A DNA stretch of 64,000 nucleotides from Blastocystis sp. Blastoise (GCA_039096225.1 JBBPEB010000002.1:62001-126000); one strand, 5' to 3'. Shown: positions 9,114 through 19,216, numbered from the stretch's first letter. Made by a program: numbers and translations. Notes: generated from the letters alone by a model not told the origin.

Positions 9114-9187
9114 TTTTTTTTTAATAAAAAAATATTAATAAATAAAATAAAATTAATATAAATTATTATTTAATAAATTAGAAAAAT
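9114..9187. promoter_or_regulatory. Divergent AT-only spacer between virion genes
   Basis: 74 bp separate the divergent start codons at 9113 and 9188. The spacer is almost entirely A/T and has neither heat-shock elements nor the T/G motif. It must contain both transcription starts, so it is the cleanest place to look for the late promoter of this element. Confidence 0.5.
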
Positions 9188-11623
9188 ATGGAACTTGATG
9201 ATGATAATTATGAAGAACAGACTTCATTAGAAGAGAAGGATACTCGTATTAAAACACATGTAGTCCCTATTGATGTTCGTTGTATTGATAATCAATTCAA
9301 TATACATTTATCGAATTCTATTGATATCACTAAAAATATCATTTCTTATATTGATCTTAATTTAATTGGTAGTGAAAGTGTGCCTCTATTTGATACTTTC
9401 ACAAAAACACAAATATTCAAATATATAAATACTCGTGTCAATGGTAATAGTTCCGTATATACAATCACTTTAGATCAGAAAAATTATTCCATTCCACAAT
9501 TATTAGAACAATGTCATTTTGATGTATGTGATAGGCCATTAATAAAAGATTCTCCTGATATTGATCCCACTGTCAAAATTAATGAAGCCCCAACAATAAC
9601 CATTGATAGAGATGATTGGTATTGTGAAATTACAATTTATAATAAAAGACGTGGTTTTTACTTTCCAAAAGGTACTTATACGGATATAGAGTTTTGGTGG
9701 ATAGCTGTATGTTGTGTATCAGCTAAATGGGGTGATAAATTTAATCGTTTAATGATGAGATATGATGATGATACTATAACCATATATCGACCTCAATTAA
9801 CTTCTTATAATGTTCCTGTTACATCAACAGGAATCTATGAATTGAATGAATTCTTTACTGATGGTGTGAGTGATCATTCAAGTTATATTGTTCCAACACA
9901 AGGTTCTAATGGAATTATGAAATGTGTATTAGCTGATGAACATAAATTTTATTTCCAATGGTCAAGTAATAATATACTCAGTTTAGAAAAACAATTATTC
10001 ACTGGCTTATTTGAAGATTCAGAAACATTGACATATACTTCACTTCAAGAGGAAATTACATTAAATAGAATTAAAAGAACAGTCTTTGTGGAAGATGGAT
10101 ATAATACAATGATTGTTCGACAATTGAGTGGTTATGATGGTGTTCATGAAACTACATTCACTGTTCCTCCTGGAAATTACACAGAAAACGAATTCTATGA
10201 ATTATTAGAAAGTTCAATCAATAATTCAATTTATACGGATTATTTAAGTATATCCAAAGATGCTCAGACTATGGACAATAAGGATGGATATATAATATAT
10301 TTATCTTGTAAAGGTACTGATTCTACGTCATTCACATTTACAGCTACAGATATAGAACATTCATTATTTAAGTATCGTGGTGCTCTACATAATATACGTC
10401 CTGATCTGGTTTATGATGAACAAGGATGTTTTGCTTGGTATGTATCTTATGGTAAACAATTAATACCAGACAAAATAGCTGATTTGAATACACTTGATTT
10501 AGATGGTAATTATAAGTGTTATACTGATAGTTATCATATAGATTTCTCTCAAGCTCAAGAATTAGGTGAAATCCTAGGATATAATAAATTAGGTCATGAT
10601 GAAATTATTAATTATGGTATTCATAATATTGATAGTAGTCGTCCAAAAGGAATGCTAATAGCTCAATCGAATATAGTAGATAATAGTCAGAATTCTTTAT
10701 ATTCATTCAATGTGAATAATTATAAAGGCAATAATGAATTTCATGATATTATGAATATTAATGTGTCTCCTTATTTAAATACAATACAAGATATTACAAT
10801 ACGATATACTGATAAAAATAAACAATATGTGAATTTCAATGATAATTGTATTTTAAGAGGATTCTTAGAATTCTCAGATACAGTCGATACGATTCAACCT
10901 AGTGAAACCATTAAGAAATTATGTTTGAATTGTTTAACAGCAGACACACAATTCTATGCTGAATATCCTACATTGAATATCCAGAATAAGATCTTGAAAG
11001 ATATTATTATTCAGAATGATACTGATACGATCCAAACAAATGCATCTAAATTATGTACTGGATATATAAATGGATCATATTATCCTACATTTAGTTTTCC
11101 TTTATCTGATAAATATGTTACTTATAGTAATATAAATTCTCCAATCACAATTGATCATCATATAGATTTAAGATTTGATGAATTATTCAAAGGAAATATA
11201 ATTTGTAATATATGTGAACCGAATGGTAGTGATATACGTTTCAAAGCTTATGATGAAGTATATTGTGATTTTAGTACAAGTAAGAATCTAATTTATGAAT
11301 TGAAGAAAACCAATGTGTATGGATATCAATACTTAACGAATATACAAATTATATCAGTGTATGGTCAATCCACTGATTACTTATATCCTATTTCATTAAG
11401 ATGTTTTACTAATGAATATGAGAATAATATTCATGTTATAGATACTACAAATCTACATTATTACTATTCGAATGGTATTAAATATGAAGGTATATCAAAT
11501 AAGATCAATAAGAATGTTTACTATTGTAATCGTAAATTATTAAAGTTATTACCTCATGATAATATGTTCTTTATTACTTGTGATTATCCTTGTGTTGTTT
11601 TATTAACTATCTCTTATATATAA
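9188..11623 (+). CDS. Large multi-module virion protein, 811 aa
   Basis: Structural-type protein built from repeated beta modules. PxGxYT segments at about residue 159 (FPKGTYTDIEF) and about 326 (VPPGNYTENEFYELL) match the module in the penton-like protein at 5472. A weaker one lies near residue 97 (LDQKNYSIPQLLEQ). The N-terminal segment (NQFNIHLSNSIDI) also resembles the start of the penton-like protein. The C-terminal 300 residues are beta-rich without a recognisable motif. No coiled coil or membrane helix is seen. The likely role is a spike, fibre or vertex-associated attachment protein, by analogy with multi-domain minor capsid proteins of this group. This is inference from the modules and its place beside the capsid genes. 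Confidence 0.6.
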   Translation: MELDDDNYEEQTSLEEKDTRIKTHVVPIDVRCIDNQFNIHLSNSIDITKNIISYIDLNLIGSESVPLFDTFTKTQIFKYINTRVNGNSSVYTITLDQKNYSIPQLLEQCHFDVCDRPLIKDSPDIDPTVKINEAPTITIDRDDWYCEITIYNKRRGFYFPKGTYTDIEFWWIAVCCVSAKWGDKFNRLMMRYDDDTITIYRPQLTSYNVPVTSTGIYELNEFFTDGVSDHSSYIVPTQGSNGIMKCVLADEHKFYFQWSSNNILSLEKQLFTGLFEDSETLTYTSLQEEITLNRIKRTVFVEDGYNTMIVRQLSGYDGVHETTFTVPPGNYTENEFYELLESSINNSIYTDYLSISKDAQTMDNKDGYIIYLSCKGTDSTSFTFTATDIEHSLFKYRGALHNIRPDLVYDEQGCFAWYVSYGKQLIPDKIADLNTLDLDGNYKCYTDSYHIDFSQAQELGEILGYNKLGHDEIINYGIHNIDSSRPKGMLIAQSNIVDNSQNSLYSFNVNNYKGNNEFHDIMNINVSPYLNTIQDITIRYTDKNKQYVNFNDNCILRGFLEFSDTVDTIQPSETIKKLCLNCLTADTQFYAEYPTLNIQNKILKDIIIQNDTDTIQTNASKLCTGYINGSYYPTFSFPLSDKYVTYSNINSPITIDHHIDLRFDELFKGNIICNICEPNGSDIRFKAYDEVYCDFSTSKNLIYELKKTNVYGYQYLTNIQIISVYGQSTDYLYPISLRCFTNEYENNIHVIDTTNLHYYYSNGIKYEGISNKINKNVYYCNRKLLKLLPHDNMFFITCDYPCVVLLTISYI

Positions 11624-11655
11624 ATATTTTAATTCATTTCATTTAAATTAAAAAA

Positions 11656-11665
11656 TGTTTTGTTA
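11656..11665 (+). terminator. T/G-rich 3' signal after the 9188 gene
   Basis: TGTTTTGTTA, 33 bp after the stop at 11623 and 28 bp before the next start (11693). Confidence 0.4.
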
Positions 11666-11692
11666 TATTATTCATTTAAAAATTATTAAAAA

Positions 11693-12115
11693 ATGGAGCC
11701 TAAATCTGTATCTGAATCCTTACATTCTTTATCAAGTACAAGTTCAACAAGTTCAGATAGTTCAACAACAACCACATTATCCGAAGAAGAAATAGAAAAG
11801 AAAAATACTTTATTAGAATTTATTATAAAAGCTATAAAATGTTTATTTGAGAAATCAACTGAATTCTTTCAATTAATTGTTAAAAATATAGATATTCATT
11901 GTAATTGTTGTAATCCACAAACAAAGAAAGTCTATTATAAGACAATGAAAATACAACAAACGATTATAGAAGAAGAAGTCAAACATATATCAGAAGTCTT
12001 GAATGAATTAGAAGAAATTGATTCTAATCAAAATGAATCAATACAAGAATTAGCTGTTCAATTAATGAAATTAAATATAAGTGTTGATTCTATTGTTCAA
12101 TCTCTTCATTTATAA
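11693..12115 (+). CDS. Small Ser/Thr-rich, coiled-coil protein, 140 aa
   Basis: No family recognised. The first 45 residues are almost entirely Ser, Thr and acidic (SSTSSTSSDSSTTTT). A hydrophobic stretch follows (LLEFIIKAIKCLFEK, about 48-62), then HCNCCNP, a Cys cluster that could bind metal or form disulfides. The C-terminal half is a predicted coiled coil (QQTIIEEEVKHISEVLNELEE and onward). It lies between the large virion protein and the recombinase-like gene in the same direction. Confidence 0.5.
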   Translation: MEPKSVSESLHSLSSTSSTSSDSSTTTTLSEEEIEKKNTLLEFIIKAIKCLFEKSTEFFQLIVKNIDIHCNCCNPQTKKVYYKTMKIQQTIIEEEVKHISEVLNELEEIDSNQNESIQELAVQLMKLNISVDSIVQSLHL

Positions 12116-12148
12116 TTCTATGAAATGTTATAAAATATTAATAATAAA

Positions 12149-12161
12149 TTTGTTTTGTTTA
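12149..12161 (+). terminator. T/G-rich 3' signal after the 11693 gene
   Basis: TTTGTTTTGTTTA, full-length form, 34 bp after the stop at 12115 and 22 bp before the next start. Confidence 0.4.
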
Positions 12162-12182
12162 TAAATAATTTAATTTTTAATA

Positions 12183-13979
12183 ATGCAATCAACAGGTTAT
12201 TCAGATAAAGATTGTGAAGAATTCTTTACAAATTGTATAGATCAATTATTACATTGGAAGAAAATACAATTATCAACAAGTATAAATTGGAAGAAATGGA
12301 TAAAGACAATATGTAAGAAATTTCGTAATGAAGAACGAATTCAAATAGATGATATGGAAGAACCATTCTTTTGTGTAGAAGTGTTAACAGATCCATTTCA
12401 ATTTCAAAATGTTATGCAACATACACAAACAGAAGCTCCTGGACAACAAGGTGGATTATCCAATACTACTGTAGCTAATTATATGCAAATGATTACTTAT
12501 ATAATGAAGAATATATCTATTTGTACAGATGATGAAGATATCATTAATTATAAAGCATTTACTCCACAAAATATAAAGAAATGGGAACATTTATGGGGTT
12601 CTTTACAAATTGATGCTACTTATTCAAGACATTATGAAATCACTCAGAAAATTATTAATTGTGAAGCTGATTGGGGAGAAATCATTAATATCACCAAAAA
12701 GAATTATTTAGAAAATCCTAATGATTTATATTATGTGAATAGTTATTTATTAGTTTTAACTTATGATACATTATGTGCTCGTAATGATTATAATGATTGT
12801 GTAATCTATACTCGTGGTCAACAAATTCCTTTATCCTTAAGAAGAACAACCAATTATATTGATTTAAATACTTTGACTATTCATGTAAATGATACAAAGA
12901 ATCGATTTGAAATTGGTAAGAATGAATATCCTACTTATCAGTATTTATCAGAAGAATATTTAAATGTCTTAGCTAGATCCTTACGTTTATTTCCAAGACA
13001 TTATTTATTTGTTACTGAGAATGGTGGTAAAGTACGTGATTTGAAATTTGGTGATGAATATATAAAACCTCATTTAGGCTGGATTTATAAAACACAACAG
13101 AATAATACTTTAATTAATGGTTGTGATATTATAAGACATTTATTTGCTCAATATTATTATAGATTATCAAGAGAAGCACAATTCCAACATAATGATTCAG
13201 AACATGAATCTAAAGGTGTAGAACTCTTTGAAAATTCGATTATGAAGATGTTACATAGTCAATCAACACATATGGAAAATTATATATCTCCTTATTTATC
13301 TTCTCATTCAACTAAATTGCAAGATTTAGATAATAAAACAAGAACATTTCATATTGATATGAATAATATTACTTATACAAGAGAAATTAATCAATTGAAT
13401 AAATTATTATTTTTATGTAAACGATTTAATGATCGTATAGAACAATATGAAGAAGACTATGAAGATGTATTTGGTAAAGAGAATTTCAATATGAAATCAG
13501 AATCGATATTAAGTAGTCTAGAACAATATTCATCAGATAATGATACTATAATGATTACATTAAGATATTATAAAGATCTATTAAAGCATCATTATCCAGA
13601 TAAAACAGATTTAGAAAATGAATTACCTGTAGGATGTACATTAGAATCTGAAGAAGTTCCAGAGAATTCTAGAGATCGTTATAATCGTTTTATACGTAAT
13701 AAACAATTATTACCTGATCATTTACATAATAATACAACAGATTCAGAATTAACGAATACTCAAGCATCTCTTATGCAACAAAATACTCAAGATGAAAACT
13801 CTACACCTATAGTTATGAATAATTCAGATACTTATGCATTACGTAGTCTTTCTACTATGCCTCCTTTAGAGCCTATTCATCGGGGTCATGGTTTATTGAA
13901 AAAACATAAAGGTAATGCATTCTTTAAAGTCAAAGTCCCTAAAAAGCATTTTCATGGAATTCAATTTAAATTTTATTAA
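12183..13979 (+). CDS. Tyrosine-recombinase-like protein with long C-terminal extension, 598 aa
   Basis: Residues about 95-370 read as a tyrosine recombinase: Arg I at R200 (LCARNDYNDCVIY), a beta-hairpin Lys candidate at K239 (NDTKNRFEIG), the second Arg at R318 in DIIRHLFAQ, His at H358 (MLHSQSTHMENY) and the nucleophile Tyr at Y367. The usual first His of the HxxR box is Asp here. About 230 residues follow the Tyr, acidic and Gln/Asn-rich, ending in GHGLLKKHKGNAFFKVKVP, a basic tail next to an adenain-like GxG site. The tail suggests virion packaging or DNA binding. It could act as an integrase, a resolvase for terminal structures, or be a divergent, repurposed enzyme. It converges on the helicase gene. 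Confidence 0.65.
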   Translation: MQSTGYSDKDCEEFFTNCIDQLLHWKKIQLSTSINWKKWIKTICKKFRNEERIQIDDMEEPFFCVEVLTDPFQFQNVMQHTQTEAPGQQGGLSNTTVANYMQMITYIMKNISICTDDEDIINYKAFTPQNIKKWEHLWGSLQIDATYSRHYEITQKIINCEADWGEIINITKKNYLENPNDLYYVNSYLLVLTYDTLCARNDYNDCVIYTRGQQIPLSLRRTTNYIDLNTLTIHVNDTKNRFEIGKNEYPTYQYLSEEYLNVLARSLRLFPRHYLFVTENGGKVRDLKFGDEYIKPHLGWIYKTQQNNTLINGCDIIRHLFAQYYYRLSREAQFQHNDSEHESKGVELFENSIMKMLHSQSTHMENYISPYLSSHSTKLQDLDNKTRTFHIDMNNITYTREINQLNKLLFLCKRFNDRIEQYEEDYEDVFGKENFNMKSESILSSLEQYSSDNDTIMITLRYYKDLLKHHYPDKTDLENELPVGCTLESEEVPENSRDRYNRFIRNKQLLPDHLHNNTTDSELTNTQASLMQQNTQDENSTPIVMNNSDTYALRSLSTMPPLEPIHRGHGLLKKHKGNAFFKVKVPKKHFHGIQFKFY

Positions 13980-13983
13980 TTTT

Positions 13984-13995
13984 AAAACAAAACAA
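13984..13995 (-). terminator. T/G-rich 3' signal between convergent genes
   Basis: AAAACAAAACAA on the + strand, 29 bp past the helicase stop (14024, leftward) and 5 bp past the recombinase stop (13979, rightward). In this convergent position it can only be a 3' element. Confidence 0.5.
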
Positions 13996-14023
13996 CTTTT
14001 TATAATAAAAAATAAATATATAT

Positions 14024-17000
14024 TTAATTTGGTATAGCATATAAAGTATTATCTATTAAAATTCGTTTTGTTGATGACGTATTATGATATTGATCTTCAC
14101 TATAAACAATTTCTTCTTTCTTAGATAAACAATTGGATAAACAGAATAAATCTGTATCCACACATTCATTATAAGTATTATCAATCATTAAACCACAAAT
14201 ACCAATAGCATTCCCCCCCTTATAGAAATTTGAAGTATGTTTTCTATGAATATTCACAATATCTATAGAATTAAATGTATCTTTACTACTTAAACAACCA
14301 AATAAAGCATTTGTAAATTTATCTAAATCTTTCTTAATCGTAAATTGATTATTATTATTCACTTTCTTATAACTATTAAAAATATCTTCAATAGTAACTA
14401 CATTCAAATAATAAGGATCTATAGTAATATGGTTATCAACAAAAGATTTCAAATCATATCCTTCTGTACTACGATCAAAGAATCGTTTCTTACATTCACT
14501 TATATGATATTCATTATCTAATTCATGCATATCTAATTGCATACTAGAATAGAAATAATTACTTACTAGATAACTAAAGATAATTGAACGATTCTGATAG
14601 AATTTATCGGATAGAGTATAATCCATTTCATAATGATTTGGTTTCAATCTCTTTTCTACTGTCTGTTTACGTTTAGGTAAATTATGATCTACATAATCTT
14701 CATATAAATTAGCATTACCAGGAGGGAAATAACGACAACATGATGGTAAGAAACAGACTCTTCTTTCAATAGGACCAGCATTCACAGCAGTAGGTTGGAT
14801 ATTACTTGTCATAAATAAAGTACCCGTGAAATGAACTTTTGTAAATATATTACTGAATAATTTACGAGCACTAGCACCTTCTTTCTTTTCTGCTATTTCT
14901 TTAAAGACTTTAGAAGAGAATGGATTGAATGTTTTCTTTCTACCAGTAACATCTTCTTCTATTAATTCATTCATATAATACATAGTCTTATTAGACATAT
15001 CTACAATCTTAGGAGCTATAGATGTTTCTTCTAAATTATCTGGATTTACTATAATACATTGATTACTACCTACAATACGAGAAATTAAATCAGTTGTTAT
15101 TGTTTTACCATTACTACCTGTACTACCATATAATATATAAGAAACTGTTTTCTGAGTATTGACATAGAAAGCAGTGGTTAAGATACGTAACATAATACTT
15201 TCATATTTCTTATCGAATTCACAATATCTTGCAATATGTTGTTCAAATAATTGGATAATATCTTTCTGTTCATTATTAATATTCCAACTTACATTAAATT
15301 CAGTATCAATTAATAAATCTTCAAACACCATATCTTCTTTATGATATGGTTGGATATAATATTGTCTAGGATCTTCTTCTGTAGATTCTTTTGGATATAA
15401 ATAACCAAGTTGTGTATAGATAACACGTTCTTTATGAACCATATACGTATCTAAATATTCTTTATAAGATTTACCATAAGTCTTCAAATAACGATTCAAC
15501 CATTCTTTATAATGATATTCATTAGTAACAGAAGCAGACATTATTTTATCAACTATTTTTTGATGTTGTTCATTCTCTTTGGAATATAATCTTGATAATT
15601 TGAATTTCTCTACAATTGATTTCATAAATGTAGTTATTTTGGTTTCAAAGAAATTAATATCATAATTATTCTTACAACGTCTTAAGATATTATATTCATC
15701 AAATGTATATAAGATAAAATTATCTTTATCTAATATAATAGAAACAATTTCATTAAATTCTAATAATTGAAATAACATAACTAATGTTTGTGAATCTACA
15801 AGATTAAAGGATTGAATACATTCTAAAATAGACATAAATATGAAATCATTATCATCATCTTTATTAAATAATTTATTATCCATTAATATCTTCAAAATAT
15901 AATTATTCGATAAATGAGTAGGATCAACTTGTATATGATTCCATGTAGATTCAATTACATCATCACTTCGATCATGACCATAACGTAATGAATAATTTTT
16001 AAATAATTCTAATCCTCTTGTTGTATTACAAATCTGTTTTGCTGCACAACATAATTTATACCAAGTATTATGAGATTCAAAATAATTCATATCTTCAATA
16101 GAACCAATCAATAATAAATATCGTTCTAATAAAGCTTCTTTAGATGCTGTAGTATCCAATATAGTATCTGTAGAAATCAACATAGGAATATCTTTAATAT
16201 CTTGTATAGAACATAATATAGTACGTGAACAATTATTTAATCTTGCATAATAACGTTTATAACGTGAATATTGTTTTAATTTATAAAAAATAATAGGATT
16301 AATAATATCACTTATAATATCATCTTCATTCTTATAATTCAATAATGTTTTGAAATAATAATGTTCATCGATTTCATCATCTATTTTCTTCCATGTTTTA
16401 TTGGTATATTCTTCATATAATTTATAAGTAGATGGAGAATTATCTTTACTACAACCAAGAAACATACAACCATTATTCTTTCTGGGTTTACCAATAACAT
16501 TATAATCAATGAATTCTTTTATATCTAAATTATATGTTTTACATAAATCAACCAATTTGGTATTCAGAATCATACTATTATATAAGAAAAATAAATAATC
16601 ACCATTTACAAACCAATTTGTATATATATGAATTCCCCATGAATAATGTATTTCATTATGAACTGTCTTCTTATTCACTTCTTTCTTTGTATACAGAAGC
16701 GAAATAAATTCTTGATTATAATAATGAATACAATGATTACACATTTCTTCTATAAATTCATGAATAAAAGAATCTGTTAGAAAAGAAAAATCATTTGATA
16801 TTTGGTGATAATCTAAATCAAACCATAATCTTCTATAATTAGTTGATGTATTACAAGGAGTACAATCAATATAATGTAATAATTCTTTTGGATTTTGGTA
16901 ATTAGTAAATAGACTTTTATAAAATGGTAATGGATTTGGTATAATAATTTCACTATGATTATCTTTTGAATTATCATGATTAAAGGAACCAAAAGTATAA

Positions 17001-17026
17001 ACAAAATGAATTTGTGAATTTTCCAT
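14024..17026 (-). CDS. D5-type primase-helicase, 1000 aa
   Basis: Replication protein fusing an archaeo-eukaryotic primase-like N-terminus to a superfamily 3 helicase. The N-terminus has RRLWFDLDYH, with acidic D70/D72 as metal-ligand candidates, then SWGIHIYTNWF and VIGKPRKNNGCMFLG, as in D5-type primases. The helicase core has Walker A GSTGSNGKT (about 634-642), a Walker-B-like YYMNELIEED, motif C FTGTLFMTSN and the arginine-finger motif ERRV. The start is placed at the ATG at 17026 (MENSQ); an extra 16 codons are open upstream but have no ATG. Two heat-shock-element arrays (18 units in all) lie 87-206 bp upstream. With no family B polymerase present, the element must rely on this protein plus host or helper replication. 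Confidence 0.9.
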   Translation of the reverse strand: MENSQIHFVYTFGSFNHDNSKDNHSEIIIPNPLPFYKSLFTNYQNPKELLHYIDCTPCNTSTNYRRLWFDLDYHQISNDFSFLTDSFIHEFIEEMCNHCIHYYNQEFISLLYTKKEVNKKTVHNEIHYSWGIHIYTNWFVNGDYLFFLYNSMILNTKLVDLCKTYNLDIKEFIDYNVIGKPRKNNGCMFLGCSKDNSPSTYKLYEEYTNKTWKKIDDEIDEHYYFKTLLNYKNEDDIISDIINPIIFYKLKQYSRYKRYYARLNNCSRTILCSIQDIKDIPMLISTDTILDTTASKEALLERYLLLIGSIEDMNYFESHNTWYKLCCAAKQICNTTRGLELFKNYSLRYGHDRSDDVIESTWNHIQVDPTHLSNNYILKILMDNKLFNKDDDNDFIFMSILECIQSFNLVDSQTLVMLFQLLEFNEIVSIILDKDNFILYTFDEYNILRRCKNNYDINFFETKITTFMKSIVEKFKLSRLYSKENEQHQKIVDKIMSASVTNEYHYKEWLNRYLKTYGKSYKEYLDTYMVHKERVIYTQLGYLYPKESTEEDPRQYYIQPYHKEDMVFEDLLIDTEFNVSWNINNEQKDIIQLFEQHIARYCEFDKKYESIMLRILTTAFYVNTQKTVSYILYGSTGSNGKTITTDLISRIVGSNQCIIVNPDNLEETSIAPKIVDMSNKTMYYMNELIEEDVTGRKKTFNPFSSKVFKEIAEKKEGASARKLFSNIFTKVHFTGTLFMTSNIQPTAVNAGPIERRVCFLPSCCRYFPPGNANLYEDYVDHNLPKRKQTVEKRLKPNHYEMDYTLSDKFYQNRSIIFSYLVSNYFYSSMQLDMHELDNEYHISECKKRFFDRSTEGYDLKSFVDNHITIDPYYLNVVTIEDIFNSYKKVNNNNQFTIKKDLDKFTNALFGCLSSKDTFNSIDIVNIHRKHTSNFYKGGNAIGICGLMIDNTYNECVDTDLFCLSNCLSKKEEIVYSEDQYHNTSSTKRILIDNTLYAIPN

Positions 17027-17112
17027 GATTATTTGACTTATAAATAATGAAAATAAATATGGTATAAAATTCAAAACAAATAATATATTAAAGATTCTAG
17101 AAGTCAGTTTTA

Positions 17113-17150
17113 GAAGCTTCTAGAACATTCAAGAACATTCTAGAACATTC
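17113..17150. promoter_or_regulatory. Heat-shock-element array, 8 units, helicase promoter
   Basis: GAA/TTC triplets alternate every 5 bp from GAA at 17113 to TTC at 17148-17150. The array lies 87 bp upstream of the helicase ATG. Confidence 0.8.
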
Positions 17151-17184
17151 TATAATAGTAAATATTACTTTATATTTTTAAATG

Positions 17185-17232
17185 TTCTAGAACCTTCGAG
17201 AACATTCTAGAACCTTCTAGAACCTTCTAGAA
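17185..17232. promoter_or_regulatory. Heat-shock-element array, 10 units, helicase promoter
   Basis: A second perfect array, starting with TTC at 17185 and ending with GAA at 17230-17232, 34 bp from the first. The 35-bp gap between the last and first triplets is a multiple of 5, so the two arrays stay in phase. Confidence 0.8.
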
Positions 17233-17272
17233 CATCCTTTTTATACTTTAGTGTTTTAAATGTATATACAAT

Positions 17273-17283
17273 AAACAAAACAA
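17273..17283 (-). terminator. T/G-rich 3' signal after the 17343 gene
   Basis: AAACAAAACAA on the + strand, 60 bp after the stop at 17343 but about 250 bp from the next start. This spacing is diagnostic for a 3' role. Confidence 0.5.
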
Positions 17284-17342
17284 TTTTCAATGATTTTTTA
17301 CAAGTTTATAAGTAAAAATAGAAAAATAAACAAGAAAAATAA

Positions 17343-17966
17343 TTAAATTTCAATTGGTTCTTGACTATTAATATATGTACATGAATGAGGCCATCCATTC
17401 TTATCATATAAAATACCATCCCAGAAATACATTTGTTTTGAAGGATCTCTTTTAATCTTGTTAATACTCTTAGCATGAACAACTTCATAAGTATAAACTT
17501 TACCTTTTTCATCATAAAGAAATCCATCTTCCATATGGAATTTCATAATATCAAAATCATCATCTTTAGAATTCGAATGTTCTTTAGAATCTTCAGAACA
17601 TAAAATAGTAGTTCTATCACTTTCTAAAAGATCTTCAGTATTAATAATATCTTGAATATCTTGTTCTTCATTAAGTTGTTGAGTATAAATATCAGCAGCG
17701 AATTCTTCATAATCTTCAAGACCTTTAATAACCGCGTTTATACGTTTTAAAGCTGATCTATAGTTTTCGACTTCGAAAGAAGCAAGACGTTCTTTAGATT
17801 TTGCAATACCCAATAGATTCTTTTCTCTATTCAATTGAGACTGATGTAAATCAATATCACGAAGAACATTCTTATGAACTTCAACAGCCTTCTTAGAATT
17901 CTTAAGAAGTTCCATACGAACAGTTTGAAGACATTTACGGGAATCAGCAGAAAGATTAAATTGCAT
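17343..17966 (-). CDS. Coiled-coil protein with a duplicated C-terminal motif, 207 aa
   Basis: No family recognised. Residues 1-95 are Lys/Glu/Leu/Gln-rich and predicted to form a long coiled coil. A central acidic, Ser-rich hinge follows (EDSKEHSNSKDDDFD). The C-terminus repeats a short motif twice, DGFLYDEKGKVYTY and DGILYDKNGWPHSC, which looks like a small beta-hairpin repeat. I start at the ATG at 17966 (MQFNL); the frame is open 15 codons further upstream without an ATG. A four-unit heat-shock element lies 112 bp upstream, which groups it with the helicase and recombinase as an early-type gene. Confidence 0.6.
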   Translation of the reverse strand: MQFNLSADSRKCLQTVRMELLKNSKKAVEVHKNVLRDIDLHQSQLNREKNLLGIAKSKERLASFEVENYRSALKRINAVIKGLEDYEEFAADIYTQQLNEEQDIQDIINTEDLLESDRTTILCSEDSKEHSNSKDDDFDIMKFHMEDGFLYDEKGKVYTYEVVHAKSINKIKRDPSKQMYFWDGILYDKNGWPHSCTYINSQEPIEI

Positions 17967-18077
17967 TATAATCGCGAATATCGTTACAGAGAGAAAATTT
18001 GTATTTATCAAAATGAAATAAATAATACATTTAAATGGAATATTAAATATTCTAGGAGACAGTGTAGAATCTCTATG

Positions 18078-18095
18078 GAATGTTCTAGAAGGTTC
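18078..18095. promoter_or_regulatory. Heat-shock element, 4 units
   Basis: GAA-TTC-GAA-TTC at 5-bp spacing. It lies between the divergent genes 17343-17966 (112 bp away) and 18365-18892 (270 bp away) and could serve both. Confidence 0.65.
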
Positions 18096-18364
18096 ATTTG
18101 ATTGGCTAATTTTGTCGACTTAGCATTTTTTATTTGTGTTTCAATGACGAGTATAGTTGGCATCTGTAATCTGATTGGATAAAAAAATTAGTAAAACACA
18201 ATTAGACGATGACGACGATGTGTCATACGAAATAAGTTATTTTATTGGCTTATTTTCCAGCTGGAAGCAATAGGCTTTTGTTAGCAACTGAAATGAAGAA
18301 CTGTACACTAAAAATAGTATATTTAATATATTGTATAAAAATACTTTTGAAGGTTTAAATAATC

Positions 18365-18892
18365 ATGGAAATTCCTGATAGTCTTTCTGCCAGTTTATCC
18401 CCTTTCGGTCAAGCCATGATATCCCCCTTGTTGAATCCATTTGAAAATAGTGTTTCTGCAAATCCTATGGCTTTACCCAATGAAGATGATTTCCGTTTTA
18501 ATTCGCGTGACGAAATCATGTTTGAAGATCCACCTCAAGAAATTCATCCAATCAATGATGTTTACGTATCTAAAAATCCAGATAGATATCATTCCGTTAA
18601 CAATCAACCAATACAATTTCAAGATCAAGTAAATACAAATCCTGATAAGCAAGCATTATTATTTACAAATGAGGAGTTAACAAATATATCCAGTCAATTC
18701 GAATCTTTATTTCAAACTATTGAAACAGCTGATAATATATTAAATGGTATTTATTGTACTGTTGATCATTTAAAAACAAAGATTGAAAGTCAGAAACAAG
18801 ATTTGAAACAGATTCATGATGATTCTAAAGAAATTGTTTCATTATTATCCGAATATTCTATTCCTTCTATGTCTGAAATATTTGATCATTAA
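18365..18892 (+). CDS. Unknown acidic protein with C-terminal coil, 175 aa
   Basis: No family recognised. Residues 1-95 look disordered and rich in Pro, Asn, Asp and Gln (SLSASLSPFGQAMISPLLNP). Residues about 97-160 form a likely coiled coil (FTNEELTNISSQFESLFQT onward, with heptad Leu/Ile). The gene is divergent from the coiled-coil gene at 17343-17966 and shares its intergenic region, which includes a heat-shock element. Both products being coiled-coil proteins raises the possibility that they interact. Confidence 0.55.
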   Translation: MEIPDSLSASLSPFGQAMISPLLNPFENSVSANPMALPNEDDFRFNSRDEIMFEDPPQEIHPINDVYVSKNPDRYHSVNNQPIQFQDQVNTNPDKQALLFTNEELTNISSQFESLFQTIETADNILNGIYCTVDHLKTKIESQKQDLKQIHDDSKEIVSLLSEYSIPSMSEIFDH

Positions 18893-18913
18893 TTATTTTT
18901 ATTTAATTAATTA

Positions 18914-18927
18914 TTTTGTTTTGTTTA
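18914..18927 (+). terminator. T/G-rich 3' signal after the 18365 gene
   Basis: TTTTGTTTTGTTTA, 22 bp after the stop at 18892 and about 290 bp from the next start codon. The spacing supports a 3' role. Confidence 0.5.
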
Positions 18928-19091
18928 TTTTTTTTTAAATTAATTACACAAAGTTTAAATGGAGAATAGAATAGTTTCAAATAGAATTCTTGAATGGTCT
19001 AATGGATCTATTAAAGAAATATGTAACCACAGTATCATGGTTCGATTCCGTTAAAATGTTTCCATTAGATTATTCAAGTGTTCTTTTTTTT

Positions 19092-19139
19092 TTCTAGAAC
19101 CTTCTCGAACCTTCTAGAACCTTCTAGAACCTTCTCGAA
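19092..19139. promoter_or_regulatory. Heat-shock-element array, 10 units
   Basis: Five TTCnnGAA pairs in a row with no phase error, 78 bp upstream of the 19217 start codon. Confidence 0.8.
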
Positions 19140-19216
19140 AATTGATTCATTTGAAAAGAATATCGTAAAATATTAGTATTAAAATACTTATATTTTTACT
19201 AAATACTTAACTAAAA

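Noticed and set aside
14024-17074. Helicase start at 17074
   Set aside because: The codon there is TTG; the first ATG in frame is at 17026. The same reasoning moved the starts of the genes at 17966, 23606 and 61092.
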